Shown here: in pieces, positions 1 through 8,274 of the stretch
How the letters are laid out: each line of letters begins with the position of its first letter
Numbering within the stretch: position 1 is the stretch's first letter
From: Microbacterium sp. lyk4-40-TSB-66
GTDB lineage: Bacteria > Actinomycetota > Actinomycetes > Actinomycetales > Microbacteriaceae
Direction of reading: 5' to 3'
Length of the DNA: 64,000 bases
NCBI RefSeq assembly: GCF_030209475.1
Contig: NZ_JARVRW010000001.1
Coordinates: 1 to 64,000 of the forward strand
Program-made: the position numbers and the translations under genes
Notes under the pieces: generated by a model
Database searches by the model: none
Told to the model about the DNA's origin: nothing
Seen by the model: only the letters and a program-made list of their open reading frames with translations

Positions 1-231
1 GGAGGGATGCGGCACTCCGCTCTCTGCGAGTCGTCGTCGCCGTTGCTCTGTCGTCCGCCTGCGCGGGGTAGGGGCGCGCCTGCGGCGCGCCGGGTGGAGG
101 GCGGGGCCCCTACCCCGATCGACCCGGAGGGATGCGGCACTCCGCTCTCTGCGAGTCGTCGTCGCCGTTGCTCTGTCGTCTGCCTGCGCGGGGTAGGGGC
201 GCGCCTGCGGCGCGCCGGGTGGAGGGCGGGA
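1..231. repeat. 125-bp tandem duplication, two copies
   Basis: About 106 bases starting GGAGGGATGCGGCACTCC at position 1 recur at 126 with very few differences. Each copy contains a GC-rich inverted repeat (GGCGCGCC next to GGGTAGGGGC). I see no gene in 1-462. Bases 320-400 add a further GGGGCG...CGCCCC hairpin-like stretch before the first gene. Confidence 0.85.
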
Positions 232-462
232 CGCCTGGCCTGATCGAGGTGCAGGGAATGCCCGCTCCGGGAGGCGGCGCAGTGTCTTCGCGCTGAGCGC
301 GGCGTGGTGGGTGTGGGGCGAGATCGGCGGTTCGGGGCGGGCGGATCGCGCCCCGAGCGGCGGATATTGCCCCGAAACGGGGCCCCGGCCGGATCGCGGC
401 GTGCGGCGGGGCGCGTTCGCGGAGTGCGCGAGGGATCAGGGCGCGTGCGGGAGGATGGGGGC

Positions 463-1830
463 GTGAGCGACGCTGAGTTCCCCGACGCCTGGTACCTCAT
501 CCTCTCGAGCAGGCTCATCCCCGACCTCGACGGCGGGTACACGATCTCCGCTCTGGCGCGCGCGCGGCAGATGACCGAAGCGGGGGCGCCGCCGCTGCTC
601 CTGACCGTCGACCCCGGAGCCGTCGCCGATCACGCCGCGCACCGGGCGACCTTCGTCGAGCGCGGGGCCGCATCGGCATCCGAGATCTTCCGCAATCTGT
701 TCGACGAGGCCGTCGCATCCGCCGGGGGAGCGGCCGATTGGCTGCGCGAAGCGGCTCACGAGGGTCACCCGGATCCGGGGCTGGCGTACCGCGACGTCGC
801 GGGGGGCGCGGTCTCCCTTCCGGTCGTCCTCGATCCCGACTGGCATCTCACGCGCGCGCCCATCCTCGTCCGCGACACCGCGGGTGAACCGGTCGGCGTC
901 ATCGACGGGTTCGGCGCACTCTATCGGGCATGGTTGACGCGGATCGCGGCGGACCTGCGCGCCGAGAACCCCCGCCCGGTCGTGCTGATCTGCGAATCGC
1001 GGCAGCTGGGCGAGCTCCTCGTCGGGTGGGGTGACGATGACGTGCGCATCCTGCACACCGTGCACACGATCCACCTCGAGCCGCCTTACCGGGCCGATTC
1101 GGACCTCAACCGTCTGTGGTCGCGGTGGTTCGAGGTCGCGCCACGCTTCGACGCGGTGCTCTGGCCGACCGCCCAGCAGCGCGACGACGTGCGCGAGCGC
1201 TTCGGAACCACCGCGAACGATCTCGTCGTCGCGCACGCGGTCCCCGCTCCGGCAGCGACCGTGCCGGCCGCCGATCGCGACCCGGGACGCGTCGTCATCC
1301 TGGGTCGTCTCGCGCCCGGCAAGCGCCTCGACCGCGCCGTCCGCGCGTTCGGTCGGGTGTCCGCCGAGGTCCCCGGGGCCCGACTCGAGCTCTGGGGGGA
1401 GGGCGCGCAGCGCGCCGAGCTCGAGGCGCTGGTCGACGAACTCGGTCTGAGCGGATCGGTGTCGCTCCCCGGTCTGACGACCGACCCGGGCGCGGTCCTC
1501 GATCGGGCCGCGGTGTACCTCACCACCTCGGCATTCGAAGGGCAGGGGCTGGCGATGGCCGAGGCCCTGGCGCACGGCACGCCGGTCGTGGCGTGGGACA
1601 TCCGCTACGGCCCGCGCGACATGCTCGCCGGAGGCGGGGGCATCCTGGTTCCGGACGGCGACGAGGACGCACTCGTCGCCGCGCTGGTCGAGATCCTGAC
1701 CGACGCCGGGGTGCGCGAGCGACTCTCGGCCGGGGCCCTCGATGCGGCGACGGCGATGAGCCCGGCTCGGAGCATGGGGGTCCTCGCAGCGGCGTGCGGC
1801 GCCGCGCTGTCGCATCCGCGGCGGCGCTGA
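463..1830 (+). CDS. glycosyltransferase, TagE/TarM-like GT4 family
   Basis: A 455-residue retaining glycosyltransferase of the GT-B fold. It resembles poly(glycerol-phosphate) alpha-glucosyltransferases, which add sugars to wall teichoic acid-type polymers in the cytosol. Seen: an N-terminal acceptor-binding start (residues about 9-30, WYLILSSRLIPDLDGGYT), the donor-side GRLAPGKRLDRAV near residue 280, and FEGQGLAMAEALAHGTPVVA near 360, which carries the E-x7-E-type nucleotide-sugar site. The start is GTG 463 because GGGAGG lies 8 bases upstream. A longer frame reaching back to 304 has no such signal and reads GC-rich repeat DNA. The acceptor is not determinable from sequence. The gene stands alone with no wall-polymer genes nearby. 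Confidence 0.8.
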   Translation: MSDAEFPDAWYLILSSRLIPDLDGGYTISALARARQMTEAGAPPLLLTVDPGAVADHAAHRATFVERGAASASEIFRNLFDEAVASAGGAADWLREAAHEGHPDPGLAYRDVAGGAVSLPVVLDPDWHLTRAPILVRDTAGEPVGVIDGFGALYRAWLTRIAADLRAENPRPVVLICESRQLGELLVGWGDDDVRILHTVHTIHLEPPYRADSDLNRLWSRWFEVAPRFDAVLWPTAQQRDDVRERFGTTANDLVVAHAVPAPAATVPAADRDPGRVVILGRLAPGKRLDRAVRAFGRVSAEVPGARLELWGEGAQRAELEALVDELGLSGSVSLPGLTTDPGAVLDRAAVYLTTSAFEGQGLAMAEALAHGTPVVAWDIRYGPRDMLAGGGGILVPDGDEDALVAALVEILTDAGVRERLSAGALDAATAMSPARSMGVLAAACGAALSHPRRR

Positions 1831-1889
1831 CGCCGGTCGCCGTCCGCCGACGGGAATGGGTCGATCCCCGATCGGCGGCGCGACCCCCG

Positions 1890-1974
1890 GTGCGCAACTC
1901 CGGAGAATGGCGGTTCTTTGGACCCGAATGCCGCCGACCGGGGAAGCACCGGCCGGATCGCCGGAGTTACGCAC
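1890..1974. repeat. intergenic inverted repeat, AACTCCGG family
   Basis: GTGCGCAACTCCGG at 1890-1903 faces CCGGAGTTACGCAC at 1961-1974, with one mismatch in 14. The same arms recur at about 6.98, 36.59, 36.76 and 52.2 kb. It lies between two converging genes, so a terminator or processing role is possible but unproven. Confidence 0.75.
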
Positions 1975-2073
1975 GCGGGTCTCGGGCCGACGCGGGGGTT
2001 GCCGCGGCAACGGGCCCCCGGAACGCGGGCCTCTGCCCGACCCGAGAGTGCCGCCCGTCAGCTTCCCGCTCCG

Positions 2074-2784
2074 TCAGCTGTCGGCTGCCCGCACGGCGTC
2101 GACCGCGGCGGACGGTGAGCCGTGAAACGCCGGACCGTGACCGGGGAGCACCCAGTCGGCATCCAGGTGCTCGATCCGAGACAGTGACGCGAGGGCTTCG
2201 GCGGGGTCGTCGGTGAACGGTGCGGGGCCGGGGCCGGTGCGGCCGGTCAGCACGTGACGCGTCGTGAGGGCGTCACCGACGAACACGGCGCGCGCGAGGG
2301 GAGAATGCACCGCGATGCTCCCGGGGGAATGACCGGGCATGCCGATGACGCGGGGCTGACCGGGGAGGTCGAGGGCGTCGCCGTCGGTGACCTCGCGCAC
2401 CTCGGTGAGCCACTGCGGACGCATTCCCTTGCGGATGCCGAAGGCCGCGAAGCTCAGCAGGGGGCCGATGCGCATCGGCCCCATCGTCGCCTTCGGTTTG
2501 TCGCCGCCCTGCGCCCGACCGGCGTCGGCCGCGTGCACGAACACCGGGATGCCGCGCTCCCGGCGGAGGCGCTCGGCGAAGCCGACGTGATCGCTGTCGC
2601 CGTGGGTGAGGACGACGCCCCGGACGTCGCCGAGCGTTCGGCCGATGGCATCCAGTTCTCGGGTGAGGTCGGCGTACATGCCCGGGAGCCCGGCGTCGAC
2701 CAGGGTGATGCCGTCGGGGGCGACGATGAGGTAGGCGGCGACGATGTCGTTGCCGATGCGGTGGAGGGTGGGCGTGAGTCTCAT
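2074..2784 (-). CDS. MBL-fold metallo-hydrolase
   Basis: A 236-residue metallo-beta-lactamase-fold hydrolase. The metal motif reads THGDSDHVG, a variant in which the middle His of HxHxDH is Asp. Further metal-site segments are GMPGHSPGS, FVGDALTTRH and WVLPGHGPAF, so the fold and most metal ligands are intact. Substrate unknown; relatives include lactonase- and glyoxalase II-like hydrolases. The start ATG 2784 is preceded by GAGAGGTC. It is divergent from a TetR gene 73 bases away, and the intergenic palindromes suggest that this regulator controls it. Confidence 0.85.
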   Translation of the reverse strand: MRLTPTLHRIGNDIVAAYLIVAPDGITLVDAGLPGMYADLTRELDAIGRTLGDVRGVVLTHGDSDHVGFAERLRRERGIPVFVHAADAGRAQGGDKPKATMGPMRIGPLLSFAAFGIRKGMRPQWLTEVREVTDGDALDLPGQPRVIGMPGHSPGSIAVHSPLARAVFVGDALTTRHVLTGRTGPGPAPFTDDPAEALASLSRIEHLDADWVLPGHGPAFHGSPSAAVDAVRAADS

Positions 2785-2802
2785 GACGGACCTCTCGTAC
2801 TG

Positions 2803-2845
2803 ATGGCTACGAACTATAGCCATGATAGCTTAGAAGCGTAGCCAT
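2803..2845. promoter_or_regulatory. putative TetR operator, three half-sites
   Basis: ATGGCTA (2803-2809) faces TAGCCAT (2817-2823) as a 21-bp palindrome, and a third TAGCCAT lies at 2839-2845. The sites fill the divergent promoter between the MBL hydrolase and the TetR gene. Autoregulation plus control of the hydrolase is inferred. Confidence 0.65.
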
Positions 2846-2857
2846 GAAGGGGTGATC

Positions 2858-3415
2858 ATGCCGACACCGGAGAGAACGTCGCTGGACGAGATCGTCGACG
2901 CCGCCGCCCGTCTGCTCGAGGCGGGCGGGTCTCCCGCCGTGACGATGCAGGCTGTGGCCCAGGCGGTGGGGGTCAAGGCGCCCTCGCTGTACAAGCGCGT
3001 GCGTGATCGCGACGCACTGCTGCGACTCGTGGGCGCGGCGGCCGCCGACGAGCTCGCTCGGCGTCTCGGGGCGGCATCCGACCGTCTCGAAGACCTCCTG
3101 CTGACGTTTCGGCGATTCGGCCGTGAGCGTCCCGAGGCGTTCCGGATGCTGTTCACGACAGCGGTGGATGCCGACCGGCTCGCGGCGACGAGCGAGCCGG
3201 TGCTCCGCGCCGCCGAGGCAGCGGTGGGGGAGGAGCACGCCCTCGACGCGGCGCGATTGCTCACGGCCTGGGCGACGGGCTTCGTCACGATGGAGCTCGC
3301 GGGCGCGTTCCGCCTCGGAGGCGACCTCGACGCCGCCTACCGGTACGGCATCGCCCACCTCGTCGGCTCCCTCTCGCCGGGTCAGGAACCGGAGCGGCCC
3401 GCCCAGGGGTCGTAA
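2858..3415 (+). CDS. TetR/AcrR family transcriptional regulator
   Basis: A 185-residue repressor. The N-terminal helix-turn-helix (residues about 9-50, with AVAQAVGVKAPSLYKRVRDR) is typical of TetR proteins. The remainder resembles the WHG/TetR_C_33 ligand domain, including an ERPEAFRMLF segment. Start ATG 2858 is chosen over GTG 2852 because GAAGGGG sits 5-6 bases before it. Its likely targets are its own promoter and the divergent MBL hydrolase. The 3' end overlaps the converging LigD-type polymerase gene by 34 bases. Confidence 0.88.
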   Translation: MPTPERTSLDEIVDAAARLLEAGGSPAVTMQAVAQAVGVKAPSLYKRVRDRDALLRLVGAAAADELARRLGAASDRLEDLLLTFRRFGRERPEAFRMLFTTAVDADRLAATSEPVLRAAEAAVGEEHALDAARLLTAWATGFVTMELAGAFRLGGDLDAAYRYGIAHLVGSLSPGQEPERPAQGS

Positions 3416-4611
3416 TCGGCGATCAGGTCCTCCTGCGGGGGGCGTTCGGCATCCGGCACGTGCTGCAGATTCACGCGCACGCGATACCAGAGCGAACTCG
3501 AGCCGCGCATGCCGTCGACGAGGACGTCGGCCGGGTGCAGGGCGGCGGTGGCATCCGGATGCCGTTGCTTCCATGTCTCGAGAGCGTCGAGGGCCTCGGG
3601 CTTGGTCTTGGTGCGCGCGACCTCGATGAGGGGCATCGTCGAGGCGCGGCGGCCGGAGCCGTCGGAGCCGCGCGGGGGCTTCTCGGCGGGGCCGAGCTCC
3701 TTCGCGAGGGCGAGCAGGGCATCGAGGGAGCCGGCCGCGTCGTCGATGCCGGCGTGCGGGTCGCCGATGCTGCGGAAGCGCTCGGGCACGGTGAGCACGG
3801 TGAACTCGTCGGGGCGACGGTCGCGCACCTCGTCCCAGGAGAGCGGTGTCGACACCCGGGCATCGGGGAGCGGACGGATCGAGTAGGCCGAGGCGACGGT
3901 GCGGTCCTTCGCGTTCTGGTTGAAGTCGACGAAGACGCTCTCGCCGCGCTCCTCCTTCCACCAGCGCGCGGTCGCGAGCCCCGGCGCGCGGTTCTCGACC
4001 TCCCGGGCGAGGGTCTCGGCCGCCAGGCGCACGGCGGTGTAATCCCATTCAGGGCGGATGCGCACGAGGATGTGGAGCCCGCGAGACCCCGAGGTCTTCG
4101 GCCAGCCGACGAGGCCGTGGTCTTCGAGCACCTCCCGCGCGATGAACGCGACGTCGACGATCTGCGACCAATCGACGCCGGGCATCGGGTCGAGGTCGAC
4201 GCGCAGTTCATCGGGGTGGTCGAGGTCTTCGGCGCGGACCGGATGCGGGTTCAGGTCGAGGCAGCCGAGGTTGACGACCCACGCCAGTCCCGCGGCATCC
4301 CGGATCACCGTCTCTTCGGCGGAGGTGCCGGAGGCGTAGCGCAGGGTCGCGGTGTCGATGAACGCGGGGTGGTTGTCGGGGACGCGCTTCTGGAAGAACG
4401 GCTCCTGATCGAGGCCCTTGGAGAAGCGCTTCAGCACCATGGGCCGCCCGCCCGCCCCGCGGAGCGCGCCCTCCGCGACCGAGAGGTAGTACCGCACGAG
4501 GTCGAGCTTGGTCAGGCCCGGCTCGGGGAAGACGACGCGGTCGGGGCTCGTGACACGCACCTCGTGGCCGTCGACGTCGAGGATCTCGGGGGGAGTCTTC
4601 GCGGGGCTCAT
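3382..4611 (-). CDS. LigD-type polymerase (PolDom/primase) protein, long form
   Basis: A 409-residue stand-alone homologue of the polymerase domain of bacterial NHEJ ligase D, an archaeo-eukaryotic primase fold that extends or fills ends at double-strand breaks. Seen: SPDRVVFPEPGLTK near residue 22, the catalytic-acid segment ELRVDLDPMPG near 138, KTSGSRGLHI, FVDFNQNAKDRTVASAYS and STPLSWDEV. A basic C-terminal extension of about 110 residues has no recognised domain. A paralogue lies at 37915-38943 and a separate ligase at 43326-44369. No Ku gene is in the window. The start has no Shine-Dalgarno but has a -10 element at 4618-4623. Confidence 0.9.
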   Translation of the reverse strand: MSPAKTPPEILDVDGHEVRVTSPDRVVFPEPGLTKLDLVRYYLSVAEGALRGAGGRPMVLKRFSKGLDQEPFFQKRVPDNHPAFIDTATLRYASGTSAEETVIRDAAGLAWVVNLGCLDLNPHPVRAEDLDHPDELRVDLDPMPGVDWSQIVDVAFIAREVLEDHGLVGWPKTSGSRGLHILVRIRPEWDYTAVRLAAETLAREVENRAPGLATARWWKEERGESVFVDFNQNAKDRTVASAYSIRPLPDARVSTPLSWDEVRDRRPDEFTVLTVPERFRSIGDPHAGIDDAAGSLDALLALAKELGPAEKPPRGSDGSGRRASTMPLIEVARTKTKPEALDALETWKQRHPDATAALHPADVLVDGMRGSSSLWYRVRVNLQHVPDAERPPQEDLIADYDPWAGRSGS

Positions 4612-4617
4612 GTCGCG

Positions 4618-4623
4618 AGGCTA
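4618..4623 (-). promoter_or_regulatory. leaderless -10 element TAGCCT
   Basis: TAGCCT on the minus strand is separated by six bases from ATG 4611, so transcription should begin at the start codon. Confidence 0.6.
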
Positions 4624-4769
4624 GCGCCGCGGCATCCCGGGTCGCGCACCCCTTGCGGTGGGTGGGGCGGGGGTTGCGGTGTCGCGTGGTGCTGTAGCGC
4701 GGCGTTGAGTGTCCAGGACGCGCCGGTGCGTGCGCGGCGGTGCGGAGTGTCGTGGACGCTCGATCTCAG

Positions 4770-4898
4770 CGTGGGGCGTGGGGCGTGGGGCGTGGGGCGT
4801 GCGTGGGCCCGGGTGGGTGCGCTGGGGGCGAAGTCGGGGCGTTGAGTGTCCGAGAAACCCGGACGGATTCTGGAAGCGTCCGGGTGTTGTGGACACTC
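4770..4898. repeat. GGGGCGT microrepeat and nested GTGTCC hairpin
   Basis: This lies in the 361-base gap 4612-4972. At 4770-4801 a 7-base unit (GTGGGGC) repeats about four times. At 4844-4898 GAGTGTCC faces GGACACTC (outer stem), with ACCCGGAC (4857-4864) facing GTCCGGGT (4878-4885) inside. The same nested design recurs at 47.2-47.4 kb. No gene is seen in the gap. Confidence 0.75.
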
Positions 4899-4924
4899 AC
4901 ACGCTCCGGGAGGGCGCGGCGACG

Positions 4925-4959
4925 ACGAAGGGCCGTCCCGAAACGGGACGGCCCTTCGT
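4925..4959 (-). terminator. intrinsic terminator of the Bax inhibitor-like gene
   Basis: A stem of about 15 pairs (GAAGGGCCGTCCCG against CGGGACGGCCCTTC) closes on a loop of three A's, 14 bases past the stop codon of the gene at 4973-5842. Confidence 0.85.
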
Positions 4960-4972
4960 GCGGAGCGGTGCG

Positions 4973-5842
4973 TCAGTTGTTGCCGCGGATGATCGCGATC
5001 ATGCGCAGGATCTCGACGTACAGCCACACGACGGTGACCATGATGCCGAAGGCGCCGACCCAGCCGTAGACGCGGGGAGCGCCGTTGCGGACGCCGCGCT
5101 GGATCTGATCGAAGTCGAGCACCAGCGAGTAGGCGGCCATGATCACGACGAGCACGCCGAGGATCAGACCGATCGGGATGCCGGCGATCGTGGCGCTGCG
5201 CAGACCGAAGGCCATACCGTCAGGCAGCACACCGAAGAGCATCAGACCGACGTTCAGCAGGCTGAAGACGAGGTAGCCGACCATCGCGATCATGAAGATC
5301 TTGGTCGCGCGCTTCGAGGCGCGGATCTTGCCGCTGGCGAAGAGAGCGAGGGTCACACCGACGACCGACAGGGTCGCGAGGGTGGCCTGCACGACGATGC
5401 CGGGGAGCTGGAACTCGAAGAACGCCGAGATGCCGCCGATGAACAGACCCTCGAACGCCGCGTAGGCGATGAAGACGGGGACCGAGGGCTTCTTCTTGAA
5501 CGTCGCGACCATCGCGAGCACGAAGCCGACGAGGCCACCGATGAGCATGGGGGCGACGCTGGGACGCGGGTTGGCGGCGGTGACGCCGCTCATCGTCCAG
5601 ACCCAGCCGACGACGGCGGTCACGACGAGGATGCCGAAGAGGCCGAGCGTCTTCATGACGGTGTCTTCGACCGTCATGCGGCCGGTGTCGACGGCGCTCG
5701 CGGACGGAGCCGCGTACGCGCCTTCGATCGTTGCGGCGGCGGCGGGATCGACGGCCGGGGGCGGGCTGTAGCGCGTGTTGACGCCACCGGCTCGAGGGTC
5801 CTGGAACGCCGGGTTGTTGAATGCCGGGTTGTTGAGGGCCAC
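4973..5842 (-). CDS. Bax inhibitor-1/YccA family membrane protein
   Basis: A 289-residue inner-membrane protein of the BI-1 family, whose members act as pH-sensitive calcium leak channels or stress-protective membrane proteins. Residues 1 to about 70 are a disordered cytosolic tail rich in Asn, Pro and Ala, with the repeated motif NNPAF. About seven membrane helices follow, ending with the conserved VLDFDQIQRGVRNGAPR region, where Asp residues form the family's pH sensor. The start is GTG 5842 with GGAG about 11 bases upstream. A strong terminator follows. A possible -10 TAGTGT lies at about 5893-5898. The physiological role cannot be told from sequence. Confidence 0.9.
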   Translation of the reverse strand: MALNNPAFNNPAFQDPRAGGVNTRYSPPPAVDPAAAATIEGAYAAPSASAVDTGRMTVEDTVMKTLGLFGILVVTAVVGWVWTMSGVTAANPRPSVAPMLIGGLVGFVLAMVATFKKKPSVPVFIAYAAFEGLFIGGISAFFEFQLPGIVVQATLATLSVVGVTLALFASGKIRASKRATKIFMIAMVGYLVFSLLNVGLMLFGVLPDGMAFGLRSATIAGIPIGLILGVLVVIMAAYSLVLDFDQIQRGVRNGAPRVYGWVGAFGIMVTVVWLYVEILRMIAIIRGNN

Positions 5843-5972
5843 GGGAACTCACACTCCAAAGATGGTGATCACAGCACCGTGCTGTCAGACAACACTAGCT
5901 GAGGAGCGTGTTCGATTCGCTGGGGTGACTGGGATTCTGCTATGAGCGATACTGCCGTTCACCTGGGACTCG

Positions 5973-5978
5973 TACGCT
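5973..5978 (+). promoter_or_regulatory. leaderless -10 element TACGCT
   Basis: TACGCT lies six bases before the GTG start at 5985, and no usable Shine-Dalgarno is present. Confidence 0.6.
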
Positions 5979-5984
5979 GCCGGA

Positions 5985-6959
5985 GTGCCCCTCATCATCG
6001 GTCATCGCGGCGCCCCGGGGCATCTGCCGGAGCACTCCCGCGGCTCGTACCGGCTCGCGATCTCGGCGGGGGTGGATGCCGTCGAGCCCGACGTCGTCCC
6101 CTCGCGCGACGGCGTCCTCGTCGTGCGGCACGAGAACGAGATCGGGTCGACCACCGACGTCTCCACCCGCCGCGAGTTCGCTGATCGGCGCACGTCCAAG
6201 GTCGTCGACGGCGAGCGTCTCACCGGCTGGTTCACCGAGGATTTCACCTGGGATGAACTGCGGACGCTCCGGTGTCGCGAGCGCATCCCGGCGCTCCGGC
6301 CCGAAAGTGCGGCTCACGACGACACCGAGCCCGTCCTGCGGCTGACCGACGTGCTCGACCTGGCCCGCGCGGGCGGTGTGCGGGTCGTGCTCGAGATCAA
6401 GCACGCGGCATCCTTCGCCCGGCTCGGTTTCGACATGGCGGAGCTCGTCGACGCGGAGCTGCGCGAGGCGGGATGGGCGGATGCCGCGGACTCCCTCGTC
6501 ATCGAGTCCTTCGAACCCTTGGTGCTCTCGCGGCTGCGGGGTCGCGGCATCCCGTTCCCCCTCGTGCAGCTCATCGACAGCGAGGGGGCGCCGTGGGATC
6601 TACGAGAGCGCGACGGCGCGGACGCGGCGACGTACGCCTCGATGCTCACACCGGCGGGGCTCGACGCGCTCGCCGCGGAGGTCGAGGGAATCAGTCCGGC
6701 CAAGGCGCTGATCCTCGAGCCCGACGGAGACGCCCATGTCCCCGCCCGATTCGTCGCGGAGGCACGGGCGCGCGGTCTGGCGGTCTTCACGTGGACCTGC
6801 CGACCGGAGAACGCCTTCCTCCTCCCGCCGTATCGGCTGCCCGGCGGCGACGGTGCCTTCGGCGATTTCCGACGCGAGTGGGCCGTCTTGCGGGATGCCG
6901 AGCTGGACGGCGTCTTCGTCGACCACCCGGAGCTGGGGGTCGAGTTCTTCCGCCGGTGA
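5985..6959 (+). CDS. glycerophosphodiester phosphodiesterase
   Basis: A 324-residue GDPD-family TIM-barrel enzyme that hydrolyses glycerophosphodiesters to sn-glycerol 3-phosphate and an alcohol. The catalytic set is visible: HRGAPGHLPEHS (residues about 6-17), the metal-binding E-x-D in VEPDVVPSRDG, RHENEIG, and LEIKHA and IESFEP on later strands. No signal peptide is seen, so it is probably cytosolic. The GTG start is fixed by the -10 element six bases upstream. It is monocistronic and followed by an AACTCCGG-family inverted repeat. Confidence 0.9.
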   Translation: MPLIIGHRGAPGHLPEHSRGSYRLAISAGVDAVEPDVVPSRDGVLVVRHENEIGSTTDVSTRREFADRRTSKVVDGERLTGWFTEDFTWDELRTLRCRERIPALRPESAAHDDTEPVLRLTDVLDLARAGGVRVVLEIKHAASFARLGFDMAELVDAELREAGWADAADSLVIESFEPLVLSRLRGRGIPFPLVQLIDSEGAPWDLRERDGADAATYASMLTPAGLDALAAEVEGISPAKALILEPDGDAHVPARFVAEARARGLAVFTWTCRPENAFLLPPYRLPGGDGAFGDFRREWAVLRDAELDGVFVDHPELGVEFFRR

Positions 6960-6978
6960 GCGTGAGTGGTCGGCCGAT

Positions 6979-7064
6979 GTGCCGAACTCCGGAGAATCGG
7001 GCCGGATTCGTCTCCTCCCCGGCATCCGGTGCGGCCGCGGCGGCGGCTTTCCGGAGTTGCGTAC
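6979..7064. repeat. intergenic inverted repeat, AACTCCGG family
   Basis: AACTCCGG at 6985-6992 (within GTGCCGAACTCCGGAGAA) faces CCGGAGTT at 7051-7058, in the gap between the GDPD and FAD oxidoreductase genes. Same family as 1890-1974. Confidence 0.7.
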
Positions 7065-7121
7065 GCGAGCGCTGGACCACACGCGCCGCGCAACCCCGAG
7101 TCGGGCCGGTGCCTGACGGGC

Positions 7122-7127
7122 GAGGAT
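7122..7127 (+). promoter_or_regulatory. possible leaderless -10 element GAGGAT
   Basis: GAGGAT sits six bases before ATG 7134. It is weaker than the TANNNT elements elsewhere and could instead be read as part of a ribosome-binding site. Confidence 0.35.
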
Positions 7128-7133
7128 GACCCC

Positions 7134-8063
7134 ATGACGGTGGATGTGACGGTGGTCGGCGGAGGGATCTCGGGCCTGGCGTGCGCTCGAGCGGTGCAGG
7201 ATGCCGGGCGCACGGTGCGGGTGCTCGATCGTGGGCGGCGCGTGGGCGGTCGCCTGTCGAGCCGCACGATCGACGGTCGGCCAGTCGACCTCGGGGCGTC
7301 GTACTTCGTGGTGGGCGAGGCCGCGGACTTCGGGCACGTCGTCGCCGACTGGGAGGAGCGGGAGCTCGCCCGCCCCTGGACCGACACGTTCCAGGTGATC
7401 GACGCCGACGGTGGGCAGACGCCCAAACCCGGGCCGATGCGGTGGGCGGCCCCCCTCGGCCTGCGGACGCTCGCCCTGGATCTCGCCGAGGGGCTCGACG
7501 TCGAGTCCGCGCGGGTCGTCGAAAGGGTGGAGCCGTATCGGGTCGACGGGGAAGAGGCCGGCGAGGTGGTGCTCGCGATGCCGGCGCCGCAGGCCGCCCG
7601 CCTGACCGGCGACGCCCCGGGGGGTCCGCAGGAGTGGGAGCCCGTCATCGCCGTCGTGCTGCGCTGGGACGAGCGGCAGTGGGACGCCGACCTGCACGGC
7701 GCCTTCGCCGACGGCGACGCCGATGTGTCGTTCATCGCCGACGACGGCGACCGCCGCGGAGACGGCGCCCCCGTGCTCGTCGTGCACACCACGGCCGATC
7801 GCGCCCGTCGGCACCTCGACGACCCCGATGGCGCGATCGCGCCGGTGCTGGCGGCGACCCGTCGCCTGCTGCGTATCGACGCCGAGCCCGCCAGCGCTCA
7901 TGCGCATCGCTGGACCTTCGCGCGGCCGGCGCAGGCGACGGGGCGGCCGTACTTCCGCTCGCCCGGGCTGTCCGCCTGCGGGGATGTGTGGGGCGAGAGC
8001 GCGGCCGTGCGCACGGCGTGGACGTCGGGCGATGCACTGGGGCGGGCGCTCGCGGCATCCTGA
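7134..8063 (+). CDS. NAD(P)/FAD-dependent oxidoreductase, renalase/amine-oxidase-like
   Basis: A 309-residue flavoprotein. The N-terminus holds the dinucleotide fold VTVVGGGISGLACARA followed by a second FAD contact, GGRLSSRTIDG. The C-terminal LSACGDVWGESAAVRTAWTSG binds the FAD ribityl/pyrophosphate side and is typical of renalase-like and FAD-dependent amine oxidoreductases. The protein is shorter than classical amine oxidases (about 450 residues), and the substrate domain is reduced. Substrate unknown. The start ATG 7134 directly precedes the Rossmann strand. It is monocistronic, with a 211-base gap to the ABC exporter operon. Confidence 0.85.
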   Translation: MTVDVTVVGGGISGLACARAVQDAGRTVRVLDRGRRVGGRLSSRTIDGRPVDLGASYFVVGEAADFGHVVADWEERELARPWTDTFQVIDADGGQTPKPGPMRWAAPLGLRTLALDLAEGLDVESARVVERVEPYRVDGEEAGEVVLAMPAPQAARLTGDAPGGPQEWEPVIAVVLRWDERQWDADLHGAFADGDADVSFIADDGDRRGDGAPVLVVHTTADRARRHLDDPDGAIAPVLAATRRLLRIDAEPASAHAHRWTFARPAQATGRPYFRSPGLSACGDVWGESAAVRTAWTSGDALGRALAAS

Positions 8064-8261
8064 GATCCGACACCCGGTCTGCGATTCGACCGGGGGCAGG
8101 TGCCCGACGCGAGCTCCCGGACGAGGGCGCGACGCGCGCCTCCGGGCGCCGACACGCGCGGGCGTCAGCGTCCGGAGGATTGGTGATCGAGCCGCGGAAT
8201 CCTCCGCCGATCCCGCATTCGCGAGCGGTGCGGGACCGGATGCCGTGTCGGAGGCCCCCTC

Positions 8262-8267
8262 TAGGGT
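8262..8267 (+). promoter_or_regulatory. leaderless -10 element TAGGGT
   Basis: TAGGGT ends seven bases before ATG 8275 of the ABC exporter ATPase. Confidence 0.6.
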
Positions 8268-8274
8268 GGGGCGC

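Noticed and set aside
304..462. N-terminal extension of the glycosyltransferase
   Set aside because: It is Arg/Gly-rich and encodes a repeat-like stretch, and GTG 463 has a good Shine-Dalgarno.
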